A stretch of 64,000 nucleotides of DNA from an uncultured Nitrospirales bacterium (GTDB taxonomy: Bacteria > Nitrospirota > Nitrospiria > Nitrospirales > UBA8639), in the NCBI GenBank assembly GCA_958295805.1, contig OY282373.1:2079001-2143000 (forward strand), given 5' to 3'. The notes beneath the pieces were generated by a model. The model saw nothing but the letters and a program-made list of their open reading frames with translations, searched no databases and was not told the origin of the DNA. A program made the translations under genes and the position numbers. Positions 46,201 to 58,200 of the stretch are shown piece after piece (within the stretch, counting starts at the first letter, position 1; every line of letters begins with the position of its first letter).

Positions 46201-49200
46201 CGTCGGGGTCCACCACGTCGTCCGTCACGCCGGTCAGGGTCACCGTCTGGGCCACGTTCCATGTCGTCGCCGTGAAGGTCAGCGACAACGGCGATACCGT
46301 GCCTTGCGCCGTGTCCGTGCTCGCCACCGCCACCGTGACGTTCGCCGTCGGCTCGCTGTTCAACTTCACCGTGAAGGTCGTGCCGTCGCCCTCGTCCACC
46401 ACGAACCAGGGCTGGCGCGGGTCACTCGGAATCGCCGGGTCCAGCACCAGCGCCGCGGCGTCGTCCTCGACGATCAGCAGGTCCACGTCCGCGGGATCCG
46501 CAAGCCCGCCGGACGCGCCACCCGCCACCACCACCTTCTTGCCGGCGACCGCGCTATCAACCACCGAGTCGATGGCATCGTTCGACGCCGTGATCGTCAC
46601 CGTCCCGGTGCTGGCCGTCTGCCCCGCCGCAATGGTCAGCGTCCTCGCGCTCGACAGCGTAAAGTCGTCCGCCGCCGCGTTGGTATCCTCCGTCGCCGTC
46701 ACCGTGATCGCCGTCGCCACGCTCGCGGGGTGACTCAACGTCGCCGTCACCGCGGTCTTCCGCTCGTCCGCCGGCGCGGCCGCGTCCTCCTTGATCCGGT
46801 CGCGCGACAGGACCAGCGTCACCCTCGGCGCGTCGTCGTCTTCGGCAATCGTCAGCGTCGCGTCGGACGGATTCGCCACCCCGTTGCCGCCGGCGGACGT
46901 CGCCGAGACGGTCACGCTCTTGTCCGGCGCGTACACGTCGTCGTCCACCGCGGTCACCGTCACCGTCCCGGTGCTCGCCGTGTCCCCCGCCGCGATGGTC
47001 AGCGTCGTGCCCGTCAGCGAGAAGTCTCCCGCCACCGCCGGGGCCACCGCCGACGCCGAGACCGTCAGCGTCACCGCCGCGCTCGAAACGCCGCTCAACG
47101 TCGCCGTCACCGTACTCGCGTTACCCGCTCCGCTCTCGTCAATGGTGTCCGGCTTCGTCGCATCCGGCTCCGACAGCGCCAGCGTCACCGTCGGCAGGAT
47201 CTCGTCGTTGGTGATGGTCCCCGTCCCGACCGCCGTCCCCAGCGTCGCGTTGGAGCCGAGGGTCAAGTCCACCCTCACCGTCTCGTCCGGCTCATGTACG
47301 TCGTCGCCCGTCACCGTCACGTTGACGGTCTTGCCCGTCTCCCCCGGGGCGAAGGTCAGCGAGCCGGACACCAGGGCCGTGTAGTCCGTCCCCACGGTCG
47401 CGGTGCCGCCCGTCCCCTCCGCGTAGTCCACCGCCACCGGCTTGCCGCTCGCCGCGCTCAGCGTCACCGCGAAGGAGAGCGTCGCCGTCGAACCCGCCGC
47501 CCCTTCGTCCACGCTCGGCGAGGAAATCGACACCGCCGGCGGGTTGTCGTCGTCCACGATGGTGAGCGTCACGTCGGCCGGGTCCGACACGGCGCCGAGG
47601 CTCGCCACTGTTCCCGAGATCGTCACCGTCTGGTTCGGCTCGTCCGCGGCGTCGTCCGCCGCCGAGAGGGTGACCGTGCCCACGCTCGTTCCCGCCGCCG
47701 CCGCGAAGATCAGCGTCGTCGCCGCGCTCAGCGCGAAGTCGCCCGAATCCGCGCCCGTCCCCGGCGCCGCCGACACCGTCACCGTCACGGGATCGTTCAG
47801 CACCGGACTCAACACCGCCGTCACCGTCGCCACGCCGCCGGTCTCCGAAATCGACGTGCGCGACAACGAAAACGCCACCACCGATCCGCCGTCGTCGTCC
47901 ACGATGGTCAGCGTCTCGTCCGCCGGGTTCGCCAGTTCGCCGTTGCCCCCGGTCACCGTTCCCGAAACCGTCACCGACCGGTTCACCGTGTCGGCCGCGT
48001 TGTCGACGGCCATGATCGTCACCGCGCCGGTGCTCGCCATCGAACCCGCCGCGATGGTCAGCGTCGTACCCGTCCGCGTGAAGTTCCCCGCCACCGCCGG
48101 AGCCACCGCCGTTGCCGACACCGTCACCGTCACCGCTTCGCTTGACGGGTGCGAGAGCGCCGCGGTCACCGACGAAACTCCGCTGCTCTCCAGGATCGAC
48201 GGCGGCGACAGCAACAGCGTGACCGTCGGCGTCGCCTCGTCCTCCCTGATCTCCAGCGTGACGGGCGCCGGAGCCGCGACCCCGCCACCGCCGGCCGTCG
48301 CCGACACCGTCACCATCTTGTCCGGCGCACGAACGCCGTTGTCCTTCGCCGTGACCGTCACCACGCCGGTGCTCGTGGTCGCTCCCGCCGCGATGGTCAG
48401 CGTCGTGCCCGTCCGCGTGAAGTCCCTCGCCATCGCCGGAGCCACCTCCGCCGACGACACCGTGAGCGTCACCACCTCGCTTGACGGATTCGTAAGTCTC
48501 GCGGTCACCGTCGAAACCCCGCCGTTCTCCAAAATCGAAACCGGCGACAGGACCAGCGCCGCCACCGGCAGCGGGTCGTCGTCCGTCAGCGTCAGGGTCA
48601 CGGGCGCCAGGGCCGCCACCAGCCCGTAGCCGCCCGAGATCGCACCGGAGACCGTCACCGTCTGGTTCGGCGCATCCGTCGCGTCGTCCACCGCCGACAC
48701 CGTCACCGCGCCGGTGCTCGCCGTCGCCCCCTTCGCAATGATCAGCGTCCTCGCGCTTGACAGCGCGAAATCGCCCGCCTCCGCGCTCGCCCCCGCCGCC
48801 GACACCGTGATCGTGATCGCCTCGCCCGACGCGCCGCCGCTCAGGCTGGCCGTCACCGTCGAAATCCCGCCGTCCTCCGCAATCGACGACGGCGACAGCG
48901 ACAGCGCCACCGTCGGCACGTCCTCATTGTCGGTCAGCGTCAGCGTCGCCCCGGTCACGTCCACGGGGCCCCGGGCGTTCGCGCCCGTCCCCGTCAGCGT
49001 CACCGACTTGTCCGGCGAATCCAGCGCGTTGGGCTGCGCCTCAATGGTCACCGTCCCCGTGCTCGTCCTCGCCCCCGCCGCGATGGTCAGTTTCGTGGCG
49101 GTCAACGCGAAGTCGGTCGCGACCGCGTACGTTCCCGGCGCCGCCGCCACCGTGATGATCACCGCCGCGTTCGACGTCCGGTCCAGCGTCGCCGTCACCG

Positions 49201-52200
49201 TCGAAACCCCGCCGTCCTCCGCAATCGACGACGGCGCCAGGACCAGCGCCGCCGTCGGCACGTCGTCGTCCTCAATGGTCAGGGTCACGGGCGCCGGGTT
49301 CGCCACCCCGTTGCCGCCCGCGGCCTCGCCCGCCACCGACACTTCCGCGTCCGCCGCGTCCGCCGCGTTGTTCCGCGCCGTGATCGTCACCGTCCCAGTG
49401 CTCGTCGTCGCCCCCACCGCGATGGTCAGCGTCGTGCCCGTCTGCGTGAAGTCTCCCGACCCCGCCGGATACACCCCCGTTGCCGTCACCGTCACCACCG
49501 CCGCCGCGCTCGCAGGGTGCGAAAGCGACGCCGTCACCGTCGAAACGCCGCCGGCCTCCGCAATCGACGACGGCGCCAGCGACAGCGTCACCGTCGGCGG
49601 CGCCTCGTCGTCCGTCAGCGTCAGGGTCACGCGCGCCGGGGCCGCCACCCCGTTGCCGCCCGCGGCCGTCGCCGACACCCGCACCCGCTTGTCCGGCGCG
49701 TCCACGGCGTTGTCCTTCGCCGTCACCGTCACCGCGCCCGTGCTGGTCGTGTCCCCCGCCGCGATGGTCAGCGTCCTCGCGTCCGACAGCGTGAAGTCAC
49801 CGGCCTCCGCGCCCGACGACGACACCGCGGCCGCCGTCACCGTGATCGTCGTCGTCACGCTCGCAGGGTGCGAGAGCGCCGCGGTTACCGTCACCGTGCC
49901 GCCGTTCTCCGAAATCGACGCGTTCGACAGGGCCAGCGTCGCCGTCGGCGTCGCCTCGTCGTCGGTGATCGTCCCCGTCCCGGTCGCCGTGCCCAGCGTC
50001 GCGTTGACCGGCGCGCTCAGGGTCACCCTCACCGTCTCGTCCGGCTCGTCCGTCGCGTCGCCCGTCACCGTCACGTTGACGGTCCGGCTCGTTTCCCCCG
50101 CCGCGAAGGTCAGGGTCCCCGATGCCAGGGCCTCGTAGTCCGTGCCTTGCGTGGCCGTGCCGCCCGTGTCCTCCGCGTACTCCACCGTCACCAGCTTGCC
50201 GCTCGCCCCGCTCAGCGTGACCGGCAGGGAGAGCGTCGCCGTCGAACCCGTGCCCCCCTCGGTCACGCTCGCAGGTGAGATCGACACCGTCGGGGGATCG
50301 TCGTCGTCCAGGATGGCCAGCGTCAGGGCGGCCGGGTCCAACGCCCCGCCGCCCGACGCGGTTCCCGACACCGTGGCCGCTTCGTCCGCCTCGTCCAGCG
50401 CGTCGTCCGTCGCCGCGATGGTCACCGTCCCCGTGCTCACCATCGCCCCCGCGGCGAAGACCAGCACGTTGGCCGCGCTCAGGGTGAGGTCAGCGGCTAC
50501 CGCCGGGGGAACCGCCGTCGTCGTCACCCTGACCGTCACCGCCGCGGACGCGGCCGGACTCAGCGTCGCCGTCACCACCGCCGCGGCCCCGCCCTCCGAA
50601 ATCGACGCGCGCGACAACTCCAGCACCACCTGCGGATCGCCGTCAGCGTCCACGATGGTCAACGTCTCGTCGTCCTGGCGCGTCGCGCCGTTGTCCCCCG
50701 ACGTCGTGCCCGACACCGTCACCTGCTCGTTCGGCGTATCGTCGCCGTCAATGATCGCCGTGATCGTCACCGCGCCCGTGCTCGTCGTCTCCCCCGGCGC
50801 GATGGTCAGCGTCGTCGCCTGGCTCAGCGTGAAGTCGCCGGCCACCGCCGGAGGCACCTCCGTGGCCGACACCGTGACCGTCGTCGCCTCACCCGACGGA
50901 TGCGAGAGCCTTGCCGTCACCGTCGAAACGCCGCCGTCCTCCGAAATCGACGTCGGCGACAGGATCAGCGAAACCGACGGCAACGAATCGTCGTCGGTCA
51001 GCGTCAGCGCACCTCCGGTCACGGCGCCTGCGCCCACGTCGTTCGACGCCGACGCGGTCACCATCACGCGCCGGCCCGCGTTCCCCTCGTGGGCGTCGTT
51101 GTCCACCGCCGCCACCGTCGCCGTATCCGAGGCGTTCGCCGTCTCGCCCGCGGCGATGACGATGACCGCGTCCGAACCCGCGGTGTAGGCGCCGGCCACC
51201 GGCGTCACCGTGATCGTCGTCGCCGCGGCCGACGCGCCGGAGAGCGTCGCCGTCACCGTCGCCACGCCGCCGTTCTCCGCGACGGACGACGGCGACACCG
51301 ACAGCGTCACCGCGGGCGGCGCTTCGTCGTCCTCGATGGTCAGCGTCGCGTCGGCGACCGCGCCCGCGCCGTGGCTGTTGGACATCCTGCCCGAGACCGT
51401 CACTTCCCCGTCCGGCCCATCCACGTCGTCGTCCACCGCCTCGATGGTCACCGCGCCGGTGCTCGCCGTGGCCCTCGCCGCGACGATCAGCGTCCTCGCC
51501 GCGCTCAGACGGAAGTCGCCGTCCTGCGCGTTCGTCCCCGCCGTGGCCGACACTGTGATCGTCGTCGCCACGACCGATGGGTGCGAGAGCACTGCCGTCA
51601 CCGTCGCCGAGCCGGGGTTCGCCCCGTCGTGTTCGTCGATGGTTGACGGCGTGAGGACCAGCACCGCCGTCGGCGCCGCTTCGTCGTCGTCGATGGTCAG
51701 CGTCACCGGGTCCGGGGCCATGATGCTTTCGGGGCCGGCCGCCATCGCCGACACCGTGACCTGCTTGTCCGGCGCGTCCACGTCGTCGTCCGCCGCCGTC
51801 ACCGACACCGCGCCGGTGCTCGCCGTGGCCCCCGCCGCGACGGTCAGCGTCTCCGCCGCGCTCAGACTGAAGTCGCCGGCCGCCGCGTTCGTCCCCGCCG
51901 TGGCCGACACCGTGATCGTCGTCGCCACGGTCGCCGGGTGCGAGAGCGTCGCCGTCACCTCCGCCGCGTTGCTCGAACCGCTCTCGTCAATGCTTGACGC
52001 CGACAACGCCAGCGTCACCGTCGGCGCCGCCTCGTTGTCCGTGATCGTCAGCGTCGCCCCGGTCACCGCGTCGTCCGCCCCGTGGCCGGTCGCCGCCGTG
52101 GCGGTCACCGTCACTTCCCGGACCTCGCTCCCCTGGTAAACGTCGTCGTCCACCGCCGTCACCCTCGCCACGTCGAAGTCGTCCTTCCTCGCTAATGCCG

Positions 52201-55200
52201 CGATGACGATGACCGCGTCCGAACCCGCGGTGTAGGCCCCCGCCACCGGCGTCACCGTGATCGTCGTCGGCGCCGACGACGTGCCGCCGGAGAGCGTCGC
52301 CGTCACCTCCGCCGTGCCACCCTCCACGACGGACGACGGCGACACCGAGAGCGTCACCCCCGGCGGGTCATCGTCGTCCGTGATCGTCAGCGTCCCGGCC
52401 CCCAGGGACTCCATGCTGCCCGGGACCGTGCCCGAAACGATCAAGGTCTTGTCCGGCGCATCCACGTCGTTGTTCACCGCCGTCACCGTCACCGTCCCCG
52501 TGCTCCTGGTCGCCCCCGCCGCGATGGTCAGCGTGTCGTTCGAACTCAGATTGAAGTCGTCCTTGTTCGAGGAATCCACCGAATCCACCACCGACACTGT
52601 GATCGTCACCGCCGCGGTCGCCGCGCTGCTCAGGCTGGCCGTGATCGTCGCCGTGCCGCCGTTCTCCGAGATCGACGGCGAAGACAGCGTCAGCGTCGTC
52701 AGCGGCCCCGAGTCGTCGTCGCGGATCACCAGCGACACGTCGTCCGGGGACGTGACCCCCTGGCTGTTCGCCGCCGAACCCGACACCCCCACGACCATGT
52801 TCCCCGTCCCGGTTCCGTCTCGCGCCGTGATCGTCACCGTCCCCGTGCTGGTCGTCGCCCCCGCCGCGATGGTCAGCGTCCGTGCCGTGCTCAGCCTGAA
52901 GTCTCCGGTGGCCGTGTCCTTCCCCGGCGTCGCCGACACCGTCACCGTCGTCGCCGCGCTCGATGGGTGGTCCAGGCTGGCGGTCACCGTCGCCACGTTG
53001 TTCGCCCCGCTCTCGTCAATGATCGAAGGCGAGAGCGCCAGCGTCACCTTCGGCGCGTCGTCGTTGTCCTTGATCGTCAGGGTCGCGCCCGCCACGGCCA
53101 CCGCCCCGTTGCCGCCCGACGCCGTGCCCGACACCGTCACGCTCTTGTCCGGCTCGTCCACGGCGTTGTCCACCGTCGTCACCGTCACCCTCCCCGTGCT
53201 GGTCGTCGCTCCCGCCGCGATGGTCAGCGTCGTCGCCGCGCTCAACGTGAATTCCGCGGCCGGCGACACCGTGATCGTCACCGCCTCGGTCGAAATGACC
53301 GAGAGCGTCGCCGTCACCGTCACCGCATCCGAAGCGCCGCCCTCCAACGTCTGGTCCGGCGACACCGACAGCGTCGCCGTCGCCGCGTCGTCGTCCGTGA
53401 TCGTGGCCGTGCCGAGGGCTCCCGTTGGCGCGATGGTCGCGTTCGTCGGGCTGCTCAGGGTCAGGACGATGGTCTCGTCCGGCTCGTTCAGCACGTCGCC
53501 CGTCACCATCACGTCAACGTTCCCGCTCGTGGCGCCCGGCGCGATGGTCAGCGTGCCGGCGGTGATGGCCGTGTAGTCCGTGCCCGAGACCGCCGTGCCC
53601 GTCCCCGCGTCCGCATAGGCCACCGTCACCGTCTTCCCGCTCGCCTCGCTCGGCGTCACCGTGAACGACAGCGTCGCCGAACCGCTGTCCCCCTCCGCCA
53701 CGCCCGCCGAGGAGATCGACAGCGTCGGCGGGTCGTCGTCGTCGGCAATCGTCCCCGTGCCCATGATCGCATTCGGGGGCGGATTCCCCGTGAAGGCCGC
53801 GTTCGACGGTTGGCTCAGTGCCACGACCACCGTCTCGTCATCTTCGTCCACCGCGTCGTCCGTCACCGCCACCTCGACGGTCTGGCTCGTCTCCCCCGCG
53901 GCGAAGGTCAGCGTGCCGGCAACCAGGGCCGTGTAGTCCGTGCCCGACAACGCCGTGCCCGTCCCCGCGTCCGCGTAGGCCACCGTCACCGTCCGCTCAC
54001 TCGCCCCGCTCAGCGTGACCGGGAACGACAGCGCCGCCGAGCCGTCGCCCTCCGTCACGCTTGCCGAGCCAATGGACACCGTCGGCCCAGGGTCGTCGTC
54101 GGTAATCGTCCCCGTGCCCGTCGCCGCCGAGTTCGACAGGGTGGCGGCGGACGGGTTGCTCAGTTCCACGACCACCGTCTCGTTCTCTTCGTCCACCGCG
54201 TCGTCCGTCACCGCCACCTCGACGGTCTGGCTCGTCTCCCCCGCGGCGAAGGTCAGCGTGCCCGACGTCGCCGTCGTCGTTCCCGACGCGATGGCCAGCG
54301 TCAGCGTCCCCGACGACAGCGCCGTGTAGTCCGTCCCCGGCGTCGCCGTGCCGGCCCCGGCCCCGGCGACGACGTCGCCGAAGTCCACCTTCACGTCCCT
54401 GCCGCTCACCGCGTTCAGCGTGACCGGGAACGACAGCGTCGCGTCCGCCGCGCCCTCGCTCACGCTCGCCGCGCCGATGGAGACCACCGACGACGGGTCG
54501 TCGTCGTTCACCGTCACCACCAGCGTCACGCTGGCCAGGCCGTCGTAGTCGGCGTCCCCCGAGCTGGCCGGGTCCAGCGTGAACGTGATCTGCTCGCCGT
54601 CGTCCTCGTCCAGACTGTCCTGCTCCACGATCGCGGCCAACGTCTGCGGCGTGTTCCAGTTGCCGGGCGTGAACGTCACCGTCTGCGATGGCAGGCGACC
54701 GCCCCCTTGCAGGGCGACCAGCACGTCGGCGGTGGAGCCGCTCGCCACCGTCACCGTCACGTCCGCGGCCGGCCTGCTCGAAAGCGCCAGCGTGAACAGA
54801 TCCCGGCGATCCTGTTGGGTCTGGCCGCCCTCCGTCACCGTCAGCGCGCTCTTCGACAGGACAAGGCCCGCCGCGTCCACGTTCGTCGTCCGCGCGTTCG
54901 CCGTGACCGTGGCCAGCGCGTCGTAGGCGTCCGTGGACGCCCCGCTCGGGTCCAGCGTCAGCCGGTAGTCTTCGTCGCCGTCCACCGCGTCGTCCGCCGC
55001 GCCGGTCAGGGTCACCGTCTGCGCCGTGTTCCAGTCGGCGGCGGTGAACGTCAGCGTCGTTGAGGCCGCCGGCGCGCCCCCGCCCGAAGACACTTTCCCT
55101 TCGCCGTCGTCGCCGCTTGACACCGCCACCGTCGCGTTCGCCGTCGGCTGGGTCGCCAGCTTCACCGTGAAGGTGGTGGTCCCGCCCTCCGCCACGGTGA

Positions 55201-58200
55201 GCCACGGATCGTTCGCGTCCGCCGGAAGCACCGGGTTCAGCACCAGCGCGGCGGCGTCGTCCTCAGTGATCAGCAGGGTCAGGTCCGCCGGGTTCCCCAC
55301 CCCACTGGAGACGCCGGACACCACCACGTTCTTGCCGGACACGCCGTCGTCAACCAGCGAGTCCACGTTGTCGTTCACCGCGGTGATCGTCACCGTCCCG
55401 GTGCTCGCGGTCACGCCCGCCGCGATGATCAGCGTCGCCGGGCTTGACAGCGTGAAGTCGTCCGCCGCCGCGTTCGTCCCCGCCGTCGCCGACACCGTGA
55501 CCGTCGTCGCCGTGCTCAGGGCCACGGTCAGATGCGCCGTCACCGTGGCAGCGCGCGTGCCCGCGGCCGCGGCCGGGTCCTCCTCAATGGTGGTCCGCGA
55601 CAGCGCCAGGAATACGTCCGTCGGCCGGCCCGTGGCCTCCGCCGACGCCGCCCCGTCCGGCGCCCCCGTCCGCGTCGAAATCACCCGCACCGTGTAGTCC
55701 GTGCCCGCGGTCAGCCCCGTGATCGTGTAGGTCGTCGTCGCCCCGCCGGTCACCACCGTCTGCCGCGTCGCCGGGTCGTAGCCCTCGCTCCCGGACTTCC
55801 ACTGCACCTTGTAACCGTCCGCCTTCGCCGCCGCGGTCCAGTCCACCCGCAGGGCGTCCACCGCCGGCGTCGTCGTCACCCCCGTCACCTGGCCCGGCGC
55901 CCGCGGATTGATCGTCACCGCGAAGGCCACGCTGCCCTCGTCGCCGTCGCGGTCGGTCGCGGTCAGCGTATACGTCGCCGCCCCCGCCGCCGCCGTCGGC
56001 GTGCCGCAGACGGTGCGCGCGGCCCCGCACGTCCCCATCCCGTCAACGTCGAAACTCAGCCCCACGGGCAGGCTCAGCGTCGCAGCCGAACCCGGCCCGG
56101 TCAGCGCATACGAAACGGGAAGGTTGCCGCTTGACGCCGCCGGCAGGAGCTGCGACAGCGCGGCATCCTCGGTCCACGCATACCCCGTTGAGGCATCGGC
56201 CGCGAACGCCGGCTGCGTGTCCTCCTCCACCGTCAGGGCGAACTCCACGAGCGCCTGGTCGCCGTCCACGTCGGTGGCGGTCAGCGCATACGTGGTCGTG
56301 GGCGAGACCGCCGAGGGCGTGCCGGTGATCGTGCGCGTGTCGGCGGCAAAGTCCAGCCCCGCCGGCAGGGTCGGCGACAGCGTATAGGTCACGGGCGAGT
56401 TCACGTCGGTCGCCCTCTCCCCCCGCCCCGGCGTCGGAAAGGTCGCCGCCGGCAGCGCCGGATCGTCGGCCCAGACCGCAACCCCCTTCACGAAGGTCTT
56501 GGCCGCGATCGTCGCCCCGCCGAACGACGGCGACCGGTCGTTGATCCGCGGGTAGCCCGTGTTCGAGAACGAAAGCTTGGTGCGCGCGTCAATGTCGCGG
56601 ATCGCCGGCGTGCCGTGATTCGTCCCCCCATCGGCCGTGATGTCGCCGGTTTGTCCCGGGCGCCAGCCCAAGCCGGGGACGTGGAAGAACCGGAACGGAC
56701 GGCGCGGAATCGAAATGCCGTCGCCGTCCCAGTCCGACGCCTTCACCACGTAGGTGAACACGACCTCGTGCCGTTCGCCTGCGTGGAACTGGGCGAGACT
56801 CGCCTCGCGATCCTGGCCGCCGATCTTCAATTTCAGCCCGACGCCGTCGTCACTGGCGGACACGTTGGCGTCGAAATAGATCGTGAAAAAAATGGTCTGG
56901 GCGGTGGTGATGGGGTTCCCTCCCTGCCTGGTCGTGACGCGGAGTATCGTCGCCCCGGGGTTGACGGACACCGCGATGGAGACGTTCAGCGTCGCCGCGT
57001 CGCCGTCGCGGTCCGTCGCCGTCAGCCGGTACACCGTCTCGCCGCGAGCCGTCGTCGGCGTGCCTGCGATCTGCCCGCCGTGGGTGTCCCGCGCCCCAGG
57101 GGGCGTGTAGGTCAGCCCAGCGGGCAGCGACGCCATTGCGTAGGTCAGCGTCCCGTCGCCCCCCGTCGCCGCCGGCAGGGTGAACGTCGGAACCGACCGG
57201 CTGACCCCGAACGTCCGCGAAACCGACGAGACCGCGAACGAAGGCCGCGAATCGTCCGAAATCGTCCCCGTCCCGGTCGCCGTGCCCAGCGTCGCGTTCA
57301 CCGAGCCGCTCAGGACCACGACCATCGTCTCGTCCGCCTCGCTCCGGGTGTCGGTCCAGGCCGCCACCTCAATGGTCTTGCTCGTCTCCCCGGCCGCGAA
57401 CGTCAGGGTGCCCGAAGCCAGCGCCGTGTAGTCCCGGCCCGCGGTCGCCGTGCCGCCCGTCCCCTCCGCGTAAGCCACCGTCACCTGCCGGCCGCTCGCC
57501 GCGCTCAGCGTTACCGCGAACGACAGCGTCCCGCCCTCGCCCACCGCCGGCGAATCGATCGAGACCGAGGGCATCGGGTCGTCGTCCGTGATCGTGCCCG
57601 TGCCAGAGGCCGTGCCCAGGGTCGCGTTCACCGGGCCGCTCAGGGTCACGACCACCGTCTCGTCCGGCTCGTCCAGCGCGTCGCCGGCCACCGCCGCGTC
57701 GATGGTCTTGCGCGTCTCCCCCGCCGCGAAGGTCAGGGTGCCGCCCGTGAGCGCCGTGTAGTCCGTCCCCGCGGTCGCGGTGCCGCCCGTCCCCTCCGCC
57801 CAGGCCACCGTCACCTGCCGGCCGCTCGCCGCGTCCAGGGTCACCGCGAAGCGCAGCGTCGCCGAGCCGCTGTCCCCTTCCGCCACGCTCGGCGAGGTGA
57901 TCGACACCGCCGGCGGGTCGTCGTCGTCCGTGATCGTCCCCGTGCCCGTCGCCGTGCCCAGGGTCGCGTTCGCCGCGCCGCTCAGGGTCACGACCACCGT
58001 CTCGTCCGGCTCGTCCAGCGCGTCGCCGGTCACCGCCACGTCAATGGTCCCGCTCGTCTCCCCCGCCAGGATGGTCAGCGTGCCGGCGGCCAGGGCCGTG
58101 TAGTCGGTCCCCGACGTCGCCGTGCCCGTGCCCGCGTCCGCGTAATCCACGGTCACCGTCGTGCCGCTCGCCAGGCTCAGACTCACAGGGAAGGAGAGCG

